Shown: piece by piece, positions 35,247-48,484 of the stretch
Position numbering within the stretch: the first letter of the stretch is position 1
Layout: each line of letters begins with the position of its first letter
NCBI RefSeq assembly: GCF_002994745.2
Contig: NC_037088.1
Span: 63,630,397-63,694,396 of the forward strand
Source: Rosa chinensis
Taxonomy: Eukaryota; Streptophyta; Magnoliopsida; Rosales; Rosaceae
Reading direction: 5' to 3'
Length of the DNA stretch: 64,000 nt
The notes under the pieces: model-generated
The model's database searches: none
Told to the model about the DNA's origin: nothing
What the model saw: the letters and a program-made list of their open reading frames with translations, nothing else
Made by a program: the position numbers and the translations under genes

Positions 35247-36442
35247 TGAACTTCATTTCCAAATGTACAAAAGAATACGACTGGGCCAAATCTAGGACCT
35301 ATAAACTATCATGTTTGTGTGCATCCCCACCTAAGGTCCTCGACTCTTAATGATTAGACTGGGCCAAATCTAGGACCTAGATGCATTCTTTGACAACCCA
35401 AAGATCACATTGTAGATCAGTAGATCACCTTGTAGCATATTTATGTATGCAACATGAAAAAGAAAAAAAAGAACAGCAAGCTTTGACAACAGAACAATAT
35501 AGTTGGATGTCAAATAGGGACATTCATAAACACATTGGGCTTCTCCCAACCTACTATAAAATCCCTCTATAATTTCTTATACTCTTCAAATAGCTTCTGT
35601 AATAATCAGACCCTCAAAATCCATAGTCACAACTGAAATAAACCATTTCAGGTTATTAGAAGAAAAAGAAGCTCAAACCTTACTCTTTGATACCTCCAGC
35701 TACACTCTTGCCAAGTGCAATGACTACTTTCTTTAAGATAACTTCAGTTTTTCTTTAAGATAACTTCAGTTTTCCACGGCCTTAGATCACAAAAAGAAAA
35801 AAGAAAAAAACTATAAATTAGTAAAAGGAACTATATATTTAAAAACCACCCACCTAGATTGAACAAGACCAATTATACAAAACAGCAAAAAAAAAAAAAA
35901 GCAAATTCAATTCGAGTTCAACAAAAACTGATAATCAAATTGAAAACTGAAAATCCTTGAACTTTTACTGGTATCGAATCGAGCACAAGAAGAGGATGTT
36001 TGTGGTGCGTGCAGGAATCGAGGGCCATTGCGCATAAGCAAATAAGAGAAAGAAGAATATGCAAAGACCAGCAGTAGCACATCAAATAGAATAAAAAAAC
36101 CCACTTAAAGTCCAGATTTTTAGGTCATGTTAATTCTTCCAGCATATAATGTGATCTACTTACACATTCTGCTTGATTATGTGCGCAAGTGTAGGTGGAC
36201 AAGTGTGATTATATATATTTGTCTTTCTTTATACCACTCTTATAAAGTCTTTTCCCTATAAAGCAGAAAAGAAAGACACATCTAAACTGCTACCATATGA
36301 ACATAACAATTCCTTCTCATTTCTTAACTTTCTACTATACTCTGCTCAATAAAAATTAAGAAATGTCCTTATTAGTGGAAGGAAGAAAACCAGATCACTT
36401 CCAGCATATATTAAAACCAAACAAGGCCAACGAAAGACGTAC

Positions 36443-37756
36443 CAGTCTAAATTTGAATCAACATCCAAGCACAATCTTGATTCAATAGGTGTCATAGCCT
36501 CCTTGGCAGTCTGTAAATTGAAAGATGCTTTATTATTAGGAACACTTCACAGATTAAAGAGAGTTTATCACAATGCTTAAAATTGCATGAAGATAACTGA
36601 AACATGTAATTAAAACTAAGGTACCTTGGAAACTAGCATTAAAATATGTTCAAAGCAATATCAGAAACAAACAAAGTACACCGTGAATGCACTTGACCAT
36701 GAAAGGAACTAAAAGGTTGATAGTATAATACTAAGGACCACAGGCATGAACAACCCAATATAGATATGGAAGATGCAATAAAGAATTTATAATCACTCAA
36801 GTATAGAACACTTGTTTGAAATCATTAGGCACCTTTTCAGTTAAATCTAGCGCTCCACTGTAATCGTTGTCATGTGTTAGTTCACCTCCCTTTCCAGCCT
36901 ACAATGGACAGAAATAGTATGTCAAGGAAGAATAGGAAACCATGAGAACCAGAATATCTGTTCCGGCATTTTCAGCAGCCACTCACTAATCAGAAGTCAC
37001 ATTCAACCCGAACAACCAGTCGTAGACTATTTACATAAACATTTTTCTTCACCAAAAGAAATTAGAAATATGAACAAAATATGAGAAATTGCAAGTGGTG
37101 GCATGCCATCCAAACTGTCAATTTAAATTGCTCACCTCAAGGTCGTGAATAGAGACGAGGGCTTTCGACTGTGCTCGCCTGAACAAATCATCTCCATGTC
37201 CAAGTACAAGATCAAGAACCTGAAACCATGAATTTAAAGAAATAGTATTATAATCTGAAACCCTAGAGCCTAGATGAATACACTGCTTACTCTGATAGCT
37301 TACTCTGATTTTAGTGATAAAGAAACATAATTATGAGTGCAAATACAGAATTATCACCGGATATAGAATGAAAAAGAAAAAAAAAAGATCATTGCCTTGT
37401 AACAAGTAATTTGAGTGTAGGTGACTAGGTGCAATACTAAAATGTCCAATAACCAAAAATCAATTAATAAAGCAGAAACTGAGGTCTAGCTAGTGCAAGG
37501 CTATGAGCATTACTTTTGCAATTGGGTAGGCGATACTGGATAGCAGATGATCATCAGAATGCGAACAAGTCAACAGAAAGCCCATACATATCTTGAGCAT
37601 ATAGCTTGTGAATGGCAAGTCACAAGTCAATCGCAATCCCAATAATATCCCATTGCATCTCAATCGAGATACCTCTCTGAAGATTAGAACAAATGTTACA
37701 GACATCAAAACGGCAACAACAGGGTGAAAGATTTCATCAAGGTACAAAGGAAGGGC
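36443..37756 (-). pseudogene. DUF21/CNNM-type CBS membrane protein, partial
   Basis: Five minus-strand exons with GT..AG borders follow the DUF21 family order. 37756-37673: ALPLYLDEIFHPVVAVLMSV. 37605-37513: AICSRY, then VRILMIICYP. 37219-37136: VLDLVLGHGDDLFRRAQSKA. 36898-36833: AGKGGELTHDNDYSGALDL. 36510-36443: TAKEAMTPIESRLCLDVDSN. Plant members are four-pass membrane proteins of 400-500 residues with cytosolic CBS domains, related to Mg2+/Co2+ efflux proteins. Here the exon with the N-terminal membrane segments and all CBS exons are missing. The second exon has an in-frame TGA, and FGE is FRE. It is a decayed gene with introns preserved, hence a DNA-level copy. Confidence 0.88.
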
Positions 37757-37936
37757 CTGAAAAATAAAAATAAAATCCAATGTAATTCATGAACAGGTAT
37801 TCAAAGATCCTAAATTTACAGCAGAAGGATCCAATTCAGATCGAATTGATGCTTGGTTTCGAAGAAGATGACATTGACATGCGTCCACAAATGGTAGCAA
37901 AGCAAACTTAAAACTTTCTCAGTGTCTGTCTGGGTG

Positions 37937-37984
37937 ATTCTTCTTCTTCTTCTTCTTCTTCTTCTTCTTCTTCTTCTTCTTCTT
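37937..37984. repeat. (CTT)n microsatellite
   Basis: About 16 TTC units in the probable leader or promoter of the DUF21 relic (GAA on its sense strand). Confidence 0.95.
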
Positions 37985-39017
37985 CAGAGTAAGATCAAGG
38001 ACTCAAAATCGATCAAACCGACGGGACGATTGGGTTTCATCGAATGGGTTCGAAGCGGCACGATAGCCAGTAGCAGTAGCACAACAGTAATAAAAAAAAT
38101 AAAAAGACCAGAGAGAAGGAGCCCAAGCAAGTTATTTTTCGTGGTTTTGATTGATGCCAACCCATACAAGTTATTAGCTGTAAGCCTCATCCCAGATGCC
38201 AAAATACCAGATTGATGCCGGGATTGCATTGGTTTGCTCTCTCTGCTTTTAATCAGCTGTAAGGAGAAAGAGATATCGAGAGGCAGATGACTTCAATGAA
38301 GCTGGGCCCTGGGGTATGGAGATATTTTCACAGCGAAAATAATATTAAACCCGGCTTGTTTCACCATGGCGGCAAAACAATTACGTTAACGTTCAATTCA
38401 TGGTCAACAAAAAGTAAGCAATTCTTGAGAAGGATGTTAATTGGCCACGTCGGTGGGGCCCATTAGGTCTACAATTCATTCCAAATGGATGAATATAATG
38501 GGGAGCTTGGACATATATTTGGGATTCTTGGTTTCCACTGAGAAGTGCACGGTGTTTAAATTTCAACTAGCGGTAACTGGTGTTACGTGGCTTTCTAATG
38601 GAGCTAATAAAGTTGTAATAGAAAAGCCAAGGCCCCCAGTTTGAATGTCGTTTTAATCAAACGCGCGAGACGTGATTCGCTGTTGTCCTCCCTCTCACAT
38701 TCTTAATCCCTACCTGCGAAGTGTCTTTTTATAGGACTCTACTCTTAAGTGAGCAATAATTACAAAAGATGCCACTTCCCTTTCTAAAGTCAGATTTGTT
38801 TAGTTTGATGATGTCCCGTCAAGTTTAACTAAACCAAAGACACGAGTCACATGTATTATGTATAACTGATCGTGTCCGTTACTCAACAGAAATAGCACAT
38901 TTAGAATTTGCATCCCTTCCTTTTATGCCATCTTTTTGTTTTATCTTATATGAAACCTATATTTTTGTATTATTTATAAATAAAACATTACTTTTATAAC
39001 ATCGTTAAACTTTTCAT

Positions 39018-39400
39018 TTATATACAACGTATCTGTTATGCTAAAGTAACATGGTGTATGTTAAGAAGAAAATCAATATTTAATGTTATAACTAACTGTC
39101 TAACTCCATCTATTTAGTATGCATGACAAAGTTAAGAAATAAAAACATGTCTGTTATTCTAAACTAATGTTGATAAAAAAATTTATTTTTATAAAGCGTG
39201 TCTGGTATGCTAAAGTAACATGATGTACATTCAGAAGAGTATCAAAATTTAATGTTATCACTAACTCCATCTATTTAGCATGCATAATATAGTTAAGAAA
39301 TAAAAACGAGATTAGTAGCAGTGAATTTAATGTTATCACTAACTCCATCTATTTAGTATGCATAATATAGTTAAGAAATAAAAACGAGATTAGTAGGACA
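39018..39400. repeat. AT-rich tandem repeat block
   Basis: Units centred on CTAACTCCATCTATTTAG followed by GTTAAGAAATAAAAAC recur at about 39105, 39265 and 39340. The last two are almost identical, with a period near 75 bp; earlier ones are more diverged and longer. Confidence 0.75.
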
Positions 39401-39807
39401 CTGCTAGCTCTATTATCTACACTCAAATAGGGTCAAATAAGTTGGCATGGAAATTTAATTCAAACCCATTACTATGTTAGCAATCCTTTTCTCAAAAATA
39501 ATTAAATAAATAACATCACTACTTGTAATTCGATGAATTCGGACATTCAATTAGCTGGACGATACGTACAACTGAAATTGAAATATTTTTTATGAGATCA
39601 ATGATCACATAGGTTAGTTTGTATCACGTAATATATCTCTTCAATTCTCACAAGGAGTACGTTCCTGTAATTAGATCCATGACATGAATCACATGATGGA
39701 CCCATCCCTTTTCTATTCCTAATTCCTAATTTGCGTATCTCTCAAATGCTTCTGGTCGTTAATTATTGTTGGCCGAGCCAATGCCACCAAAGATGTGGCA
39801 AAAATGT

Positions 39808-39809
<2 letters not shown>

Positions 39810-39852
<43 letters not shown>
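39810..39852. repeat. (AT)n microsatellite
   Basis: About 21 AT units followed by GTGTGTGCGCGCGC. Confidence 0.95.
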
Positions 39853-39863
<11 letters not shown>

Positions 39864-40092
39864 CGCCAAAAGTGAGGGTTTTTCCCTCCTCTATGATCAA
39901 CATGAGCAGGGCGGAGCCAAAATTTTAAGCTTATTAGGGACATACATTATTAATATCAAATGTTCTCTAAATGAAATCAAATAATCAATGATCAACTTGC
40001 AGTGAGATTTGATTTTTCTTTTCAATGTTTTAAATAAAGAATATCTTTTGAATGTATTAAATAAAGAAAATCTTTTATAATTAATTTATCCA

Positions 40093-40250
40093 TTCATAAT
40101 TTCAAAAATAAAACATTACCAAAAATTACTGACTAATTAAGTAACTAACCTTAAATAATTAAAACAAAAAAACTGGTTCATAATTTCAAAAATAAAACAT
40201 TACCAGAAATTACAGACTAATTAAGTAACTAATCTTAAATAATTGGAAAA
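40093..40250. repeat. Tandem 83-bp duplication
   Basis: Two adjacent blocks starting TTCATAATTTCAAAAATAAA and ending near AAATAATT, differing at a few positions. Confidence 0.85.
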
Positions 40251-41834
40251 ATAAAATGTCCATTTACCCAATTTTGAGCTATACTAACCTCATTTACGGT
40301 TTACCCACACATCTTATGAGATTGCCCACTTACCAAATAGTTTATATATATTTTGCCCTAATACCCAATTAATTAATTATTTATTTATTTTTAGGACAAT
40401 TTTGCCCTCTCCTTCTTTGTCACTTAGAGAAAGAACTCATTGGAGACCTCGCCGAACTCCGGTGGCTGGTGGCCGGCTACGGCAACAGGTGACCGAAATC
40501 AGGCTACCAAATGCCGGATTCCGTCGTCCGATTTTATTGCCCCTACTAATACCCAATAATCATATTATTGCTCCATAATAATCATATTATTGACCCTTAA
40601 TAATCATATTATTGCAAAACTATTCAATAAAAAAAATAATAAAAAATTAAAAACAAAATTTAGAGTTTTGCCTCAAAGTAGAAGGTTTCATTGCCAGGAC
40701 TGAACTTCACCTTCTTAACTTTTGACTTTCAACCGAATCAATCACCCCAAACTGCAAGACCAACACCAACTATCGAACAATTGAAACTGAAGCGGAACTC
40801 GCATGCAGGATCTCCTTTAAAGGTACAGAAACATCAATCGGGAATGGGGCAGATCTGACGGCATTGACGATGACCTGCTGGATGGAGAGGCGCGCGCGTG
40901 AGTTGTGTGCCGTGGGAGTACTTCAGGTCTGCTTGAGTCGCCGAGTCGGGAGAGACTCGAAGAGGTTCATAACTCAGGCGGGGAGAGATCAGAGAGGGAA
41001 GGAGAGAATTGGTTGAGCAATTTAGAACATGCTCATAAAATCTGTCACTGAGAATAAGAGTATAATGCTGAACATCAAAAGTTTGTTTAATGAGCAGATC
41101 TTACTTTCTCACCACTCAGCAATAAGATATGCATGTTCCAAGAAGATGTTTAACAAATAATTGTTCGTTTAACTTTTATGCTGCATATGTGAAAACAAAC
41201 TAGTTTCTTGCAAACATGAATTTCATTTCAAAATGTGTCTTTATCTCATATGATAGTATTCCATATATAAATGCATAAAAGGGGAATTCTTGGAGGAGGA
41301 TGACAACACTGCCTTATAGCTCGGTGGATTTTATTATCCTCTGATATGCAATACTATGATTTACAAACAATACTGAACTGAAAATAATCTCCCAGTAATT
41401 CTAGTCAGTTTATCCAATAGGTGATTAGGCAACTCTAATCAATCTGAAAATCACATTAAAAGTTGGTCTAATAAGCAATCCCTTAAAATGACCCAAAAAA
41501 AAAAATCCCTCACTAAAAAGGCATGTTCTTTAAATAGTTCCAAGACTTTCAACTTTATGAAATAGAGGCAAAGATATGTATATTGAAAAACAAAAAAATG
41601 GCTTCATTGCGATCGGGAAGACTTCGAGCCTTTGGTGTGAAGTAGCTAGCTATAGATGATCAAAATGTTATACTCAATTACTAATCTCAAAAGGTATGAT
41701 GTGGTCTCTTATATGACTTGTAATGTGTAAGCCAAAAACGTTTGCATGGTTAGAAATGCTACTAGCATGCAGGGAAAATCGAGATTTAGAGTAAGGAAAG
41801 GGGTTTAGGGTCTGAGAGTTGGAATTCGAAAGCC

Positions 41835-44350
41835 ATGGCGGCTGAGGCGGATTGGGTCTCGACCAAGTCGCTGTATATTTGTAGCAAGGAGAGATATAGG
41901 GACGAGCTCGGGTTTTCACATTGTTACAGTGTCCAGGCCCTCAACTTGACCGACTTGCTCTCCTTTTCCGATACGCCGATTACCATATCTTTTTCCAGAT
42001 CTCCACCAGCCGAATCTATGAGATCTCCAATAGCAACGAGCCATGACCAAGACCAAGACCATATTCTGCGAGAAGTTTATTTTCTTCCAGGGAACGACGT
42101 TCCCTACGATATGGGTTTTGGTGTGTGTTTGGATCTCAGATTGTTTTGGCCGGCGGACTAGAACGTCCACATCGACATCCGACTTCCAAGGTCTACGGGT
42201 TGGACACCTTGCGAGGTAAGCCCAAGTTCATCAAACGCAAAGCCAACAAACCCAAAGCTCGTGATAATGGAATTCCGGAATTTCAATCACCAAAACGTCT
42301 TCCCCAGCTGATGGAGATTGAGGGTAAACTGTACGCTCTCGACTTACAGCCTGAAGAAGACTTCCCCAGCTCCTCGTCCTCGTCCTTTGAGGTATTTGAC
42401 CCCCAAACCGGATCATGGGCCGCCCTTCCGGATCATCCTCCCCCTATTATCGAATGCGGTGATATCCTCTCTTGTGCAGTTGTCAGCACCAAGATCTTGA
42501 TCTCTGGCTTGGATACTCCGGTCTACTGCTTTGACGTAGCGGAGCCTAGCCGACCATGGAATGAACTCTCGGTTCATCATGACCGCGATCAACAACTGTC
42601 AAATTCTGATGATGAGTCCGGTGCCCTTCCCTTTTTGGATGTTTTGGAGGAAGATAGTGGTAAGATATTGTTTTTCTCCAGTGGTGGGAACATTATACGA
42701 GTCTTTTACATGAACCTGTCCAATGATCTTGTTCTCGAGCTTGTAGCAACCATTAAGTTGGATATTAAATTTGATCCCCCCTCAATCAGTTTTGCCCATA
42801 TTGGAGGTTAAAAAGTATGCTTTGTGTTCTGGATCGGTGGATTTTTCATAAGATGCGTGGGGTTTTCTTTACATTCGAATATTCTTTTTCGAAATCTGCT
42901 GCTAGTCCTGACACTCGTTCCAGCAGTTGTGGTGATGATCCATATCTCCGTCTGTTTTACCCCTCCAACTCGAATGGGAGATCCTTCTCTGCCAAAACCC
43001 TGGGTTGGCGCACCTTTGAATACCACTGGTCTGAGGAAGCTTTTCCCATGTGTACAGACTTGTGCGGGTTAGCTGCGCTCCCACTCCATCACAGTCACCG
43101 TGTAAGTTCTCTAGTACTTAATGATGGCATGATGCGCATTCCATGATGTGTCATGATTTGTCTTACTTTCTGTTCAAGGGTAAGTAATGTCTTAATGAAG
43201 CGTTACATCAGGTATATATTGTTCTGTGCTTCGTATATATTTTTCTGGGGTAACTATGCAGAGTAAAACTTTGTCAAACCAGGTTCAATTAGAAGTTGTT
43301 CTCTTCATTATTTCATTACCTTATAGTTTGAGTTTGTTAGGTAGTCAGCAAAGTTAAGCTTTTCGGATATTGATTGAAGGCAGGCTAGGTCTAGGGTCTG
43401 TTGTTAGATGAAATGTAATAGTTGAGAGTAAATAACTATTATGGATTAATATGAAAATATACCTAAAAAGAAGAGTCAACTAAGCAAAAATAAGATAGGG
43501 TACCTTGCAATAAGAAACACTTGGCGTAAGCATGCAAGTTCTTTCAAGACATGTACAGTTTCAATTATATGAATCTGTTATCTAATCTTCATTTGCCTAA
43601 TTGCCCATTACAAAAACTATCAGCACCAAGGAAAGATGGAGATAACCCTATCCTAAAGCTACTTTACATGATTCGAATCAATCAAGCTGACTTCCACACA
43701 CACACACACATATATAGACTTTTGCAAAAATGGTTCTTCTTAGCAATGGTAAAGACTGTGGAAGGTGTCGTCCTAGCTCTGATGGCTTTATTTATTCTTC
43801 CAATTGCTATTTAGTATTGGCATTTGGGCTAGTTTAATGGTAGATTATGGACATCCTTGGAATCAGCGACCTTGATCCATCCTCATTGATCCTTATCATT
43901 GGAATGGGTATTCTCTATCCATTTAGCTGCCGCTGCTGCTTATGACCGAACTATGGAGAGAAACAAACTATCTTGTTTTAGGAATAAGCAATGCCCTTTT
44001 GGTGGTGGTCAATACATTACACTATCAGATGCAGATTGCGCTCTCTGACTAACCTTACTGTTATCACTTTCTAGTTGTCGTTGGTTTTATTCGTGGGTTG
44101 ATGATGAATATGTATGTTTGCTGAGCAGGAGGAGCAGCAGCAGGAACCCTTCCGCTGCAAAAGTTGCCAATTCTGCTTTAGCAATAAATAAAAAATTGAA
44201 TTCTCATTATCTATCAGTGAGTGTTGCAGATCTGAGCAACGACTCGTCCAGTGCAAATTCTGCGGATGCAACTTTTCCCATCAACAATTGTATGCTCACT
44301 TCGAAAGCAACGTGAGTTGTAATCCAATTTTACAGGTGATATTTGACCGC
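41835..44350 (+). pseudogene. Kelch-type gene, copy A (dead)
   Basis: Same two-exon structure as copy B: exon 1 41835-43101, GT donor at 43102, AG acceptor at 44127-44128, exon 2 from 44129. Three lesions stand out. A two-base insertion near 42125 (GGTGTGTGTTTGG against GGTGTGTTTGG) shifts the frame. A CAA-to-TAA change at 42809-42811 stops it. In exon 2 a TAA follows FCFSNK inside the first zinc finger. The promoter TATAAATA of copy B is TAGAAATG here. Residual text such as FEVFDPQTGSWAALPDHP is still clearly kelch-like, so inactivation is fairly recent. Confidence 0.88.
43699..43717. repeat. (CA)n microsatellite in intron of copy A
   Basis: Short CA run within a roughly 70-bp stretch of the intron that copy B lacks. 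Confidence 0.8.
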
Positions 44351-44383
44351 AGAGACAAGGAATAAAGAAGATGAAGCTAGCTA

Positions 44384-46010
44384 AGGCTAATCCTATAGCT
44401 CATCTTCTCCAGATTGGTTGACACGCGTTCTGTTGCTAAATTGCTATAGGAGTAGTTAGTGAAATCAGTTAGTCTTAGCTTAATAGTGAGTAGTATAGAA
44501 GGGGGAATTTTCCACATTTGTGTAATCAGAAGCCTGTACAATTACCAAAGATAGCAAACAGAGAAAACTAGATCAATTTGTTTTGCTTCACAATTTGTTC
44601 ATAGCTTGTTTTTCATTCTCCTCAATTTTTCACCTTTCTGAAAATCTAGCAAACTCTTGATGCCCTCGTTGTTAGAATTTGGGCTTCTGACATGATTTGT
44701 AAGTTGTAACACACCACAATCATAAACACAACTTGATTTGTTTAGATTGAATTGCAATGGCAATGAAGCATGAACGAGAACAGATGAAAAAACCGTTTCA
44801 GCTTGATATTTTCATATCTAGTTTCTTGATTTTACAACTAGTTAACCCTATATTGTACATCGAAACAAGGTGAAACTTTCCAGATCACTTGTTAACTAGC
44901 ATAAAAGAAATATATCAAAATTTCACGACATTTGGGGTACCATATTAACCTAACTAGTCAAACATGTGGCTGAAAATCAAAGAGATAATTAACTAGATTA
45001 TAATGTACTTTAGACACAAAATATCTAGATAATTGAGTGGAGAAGACAGTAATGCAAGTGGATGTAGAGCAGTTTCCTAGTTGGATCAGGAAAGGGTTAA
45101 TGGTAATTCCTGCAAGTCCTTAGGCTCTCTGTTGCGTTCGCATTAATCTTTCTTTTACAGATCATGTAAGCAAAATGATGACAACTGAAGAAAAATAAAA
45201 CCTAGCTAGCAGAGGAAATTTGTGATATGTTAAAGCTACGCCGATTGATCAATTTTAGAAAAGTTCTTTAGCTTTGTTCAAGTGGGTGAAAAGTATGAAT
45301 CATAGTGTTGAGAAACATTAGGATTCAATTCAGTTGTACGTTCATCGTCGCAACCCGACTACATTATTTGATGTACTTAATCAGGCCCTTAACTGATAAA
45401 GTAAAAAAAATGAACTGCAAGGCAGACACGTCTTAGTTTTAGTGTCTTACTTTACTCATGAACACGATAGGAGCAAACTGGGAATTAACTATCAATAAAG
45501 ATGGCTTACAATGTAATAAGGGGACCTTAAATCACACATAATGCAAGTGTAACAGAAAAGAAAAAGGTCTTTCTAGCATTGCTCATATTTCTACAGCAAC
45601 AGCTTGATTCACAAGGATGATCCACGTACAGTCGTAGGACATTCAAATAAGATTTAACTCTATATATTCAAATCTACAGTATATTCAAATGTCTTGGTCT
45701 CTTGGAGACATGCACTTGATCAATAGCCACTGACATTATGTACTCGATGAATTATTCTGTTCTGATCTTCGGGATAGTTATCTCTCATGAAAAATCCTTT
45801 CTCCCACATACCTACAACACATGACAGAAATTGATCAATTAACAACTAATTAGTATGCGTACATTTTCATGAATAGATGCTTGATCGTATAAGCATCATG
45901 ACAGTAGCTTGTTGTCCTCCTTTGTTTTAGGCTTTTATTAGAATGCCTTTTTTTAATAAGGATTGTGAAGTTTGGGCCACACCTGGCGGCCCAATGCAAA
46001 ACGTTTGCAT
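44384..46010. repeat. Inter-kelch spacer, duplicated near 1788-7110
   Basis: Spacer between kelch copies A and B with no gene of its own. 44384-45005 matches 1788-2210 and 45421-45755 matches 6770-7110. A weaker third match lies downstream of copy B at about 49795-50240 (for example GAAGCTGGCTAACC against GAAGCTAGCTAAGG). The spacer therefore belongs to the duplicated gene unit. Confidence 0.78.
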
Positions 46011-46013
46011 GGT

Positions 46014-46021
46014 TATAAATA
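46014..46021 (+). promoter_or_regulatory. TATA box of kelch copy B
   Basis: TATAAATA 56 bp upstream of the ATG, in a stretch conserved with copy A from GTTTGCATGGTT to the start codon. Copy A has lost the motif (TAGAAATG). Confidence 0.55.
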
Positions 46022-46076
46022 CTAGCATTGCAGGGAAAATCGAGATTTAGGGTAAGGAAAGGGGTTATCGAAAGCC

Positions 46077-48484
46077 ATGGAGGCTGAGGCGGATTGGGTC
46101 TCGACCAAGTCGCTGTACATATGTAGCATGGAGAGATATAAGGACGAGAGCGTGCTTACACAGTGTTACAGTGTCCAGGCCATCAACTTGACCGACTTGC
46201 TCTCCTTTTCCGATACTCCGATTACCATCTCTTTCTCCAGATCTCCACCAACCAAAGCTATGGGATCTCCACCAACCAAAGTCCAAGACGATATCCTGCG
46301 AGAAGTTGATTTTCTTCAAGGCAACGACGTTCCCTACGAGATGGGTTTCGGTGTGTTTGGATCTCAGATTGTTTTGGCCGGCGGACTTCAACTTCCACAA
46401 ATACATCCGACTTCCAAGGTCTACGTGTTGGACACCTGGCGAGATAAGCCCAAGTTCATCAAACGCAAAGCCAACAAACCCAAAGCTAAAGCTCGTGATC
46501 ATGGTTTTCCGGAATTTCAATCACCAAAATATCTTCCCCAGCTGATGGAGATCGAGGGTAAACTGTACGCTCTCGAATTAAAGCCTGAAGAAGACTTCCC
46601 CAGCTCCTCGTCCTTTGAGGTATTTGACCCCCAAACCGGATCATGGGCCGCTCTTCCGGATCATCCGATTATCGAATGTGGTGGTCTCCTCTCCTGCGCA
46701 GTTGTGGGCACCAAGTTCTTGATCTCTGCTTGGGATACTCCGGCCTACTGCTTTGACGTGGCGGAGCCTACCCGACCATGGAATGAACTTCGTCTTCGTC
46801 ATGACGGCCCTAAACTGTACGATTATAATGACCCCAATTCCCTTCCCTTTCTGCAGGTTTTGGTTTTGGACTTGGAGGTGGATAATCATAAGATATTATT
46901 TTCCTCCTGTGGGAACGATATACTAGTCTTCCACATGAACCTGTCCAATGATCTCGCTCTCGAGCTTATAGCAACCATAGAGGTGGATATTAAATTTGAT
47001 GACTGCTCAGTCAGCTTCATCCATCTTGGAGGTCAAAAAGTATGCTTTGTGTTCTTGGATTGGTGGATTTTTGATAAGATGCGTGGGGTTTTCTTCACAT
47101 TCGAATATTCCTTTTCGAAATCTGCTGCTAGTCCTGACACTCATACCAGCAGTTGTGGTGATGATCCATATTTCCGTGTGTTTTACCCCTCCAACTCGAA
47201 TGGTACATCCTTTTCTGCCAAAACACTGGGTTGGCGCACCTTTGAATACCACTACTGGTCTGAGGAAGCTTCTCCCATATCTACATATGTGTGCGGTTTA
47301 GCTGTGCTTCCACTCCATCACCGGCATCGTGTAAGTTCTCTATGCTTGATAATGCGCATTCCATGTGTCATGATTTGTCTTACTTTCTGTACAAGAGTAA
47401 GTAATATCTTAATCAAGCATTACATTAGGTATATATTGTTCTGTGGTTGGTATATATTTTTCTGGGGTAACTATGCAGAGTAAAACTTTGTCAAACCAGG
47501 TTCAATTAGAAGTTGTTCTCTTCATTATTTCATTGCCTTGTAGTTTGAGTTTGTTAGGTAGTCAACAAATTAAGTTAAGCTTTTTGAATATTGATTGAAG
47601 GAAGGCTAGGTCTGGGGGCCTCTGTTGTTAGATGAAATGTAATAGTTGAGAGTAAATAGTTACTATGGGATTAATATGAAAATACTCCTAAAAAGAAGAG
47701 AAGTAAGCGAAAATATGATAGGGTACCTTGCAATAAGAAACACTTGCTGTAAGCAAGTTCTTTCAAGACTTGTACAGCTCTATATGAATTTGTTATCTAA
47801 TCTTTGTTTGCCTAATTGCCCATTACTAAAACTATCAGCTCTAAGGAAGGACGGAGATTACTCAGACTTTTGCAACAATGGTTCCATCTAGCAATAGTAA
47901 AGATTGTGGGAAGTGTCTTCCTAGCTCTGATGGCTTTATTTATTCTTCCAATTGCTATTTAGTATTGGCATTTGGGCTAGTTTAATGGTAGATTATGGAC
48001 ATCCATGGGAGGCGACCTTGATCTATCCTCATTGATCCTTATCTTTAGAAAGGGAATTCTCTATTCATTTAGCTGCTGTTGCTAATTATCATTGAACTAT
48101 GGAGAGAAAAAAACTATCTTATTTTAGGAATGAGCAATGCACTTTTGGTGGTGGTCAATACAGTTATTAACACTATCAGATGCAGATTACGCTCTCTGAT
48201 TAATCTTGCTGTTATCCCTTTCTAGTTTTTTGGTTTTATTCGTGGGTTAATGATGAGTTTGTATGTTTGTTGGGCAGGAGGAGCGTGCAATCTGCAAAAG
48301 CTGCGGACGCTACTTTCCCGATATAGAACTCTTCAATCATCACTTATCTATCAATCCTCGTTGCAGATCTGAGCAGCAACTCATCCAGTGCAAATTCTGC
48401 GGATGCTACTTTTCCAAGCAAGAATTGTTTGCTCACTTCAGTACCAGTGTGAGTTGTAAATCAAAATTTACAGGTAACATCTGA
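46077..48484 (+). CDS. Kelch beta-propeller protein with C-terminal C2HC fingers, copy B
   Basis: Two exons, 46077-47330 and 48278-48484, join in phase across GTAAGT and GGGCAG to give about 486 residues. Exon 1 (418 codons) is a degenerate kelch or galactose-oxidase-like propeller: QIVLAGG with KVYVLDTWRD (about residues 100-130), GKLYAL with FEVFDPQTGSWAALP (about 160-190), then CAVVGTKFLISAWDTPAYCF. No F-box is visible at the N-terminus. Exon 2 adds two fingers, CKSCGRYFPDIELFNHH ending in Cys and CKFCGCYFSKQELFAHF ending in Cys, each close to CX2CX12HX6-8C. Reading through the intron instead would give a 468-residue form with a hydrophobic tail. A TATA box lies 56 bp upstream. The function is unknown; propeller plus zinc fingers suggests a binding or scaffold role, which is inference. 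Confidence 0.8.

Larger units (their letters stand above)
38230..41830. other. Intergenic region with small repeats
   Basis: No intact gene. Contents: AT-rich tandem blocks (39018-39400), an (AT)n tract (39810-39852), a duplicated 83-bp block (40093-40250), a CATATTATTG triple repeat (40558-40618), and a GC-richer stretch 40780-41020. On the minus strand that stretch reads IQQVIVNAVRSAPFPIDVSV and PLKEILHAS between stops. I do not recognise the protein. Confidence 0.5.

Noticed and set aside
39731..39984. Frames with Ile-Tyr repeats
   Set aside because: Translation of the (AT)n microsatellite.
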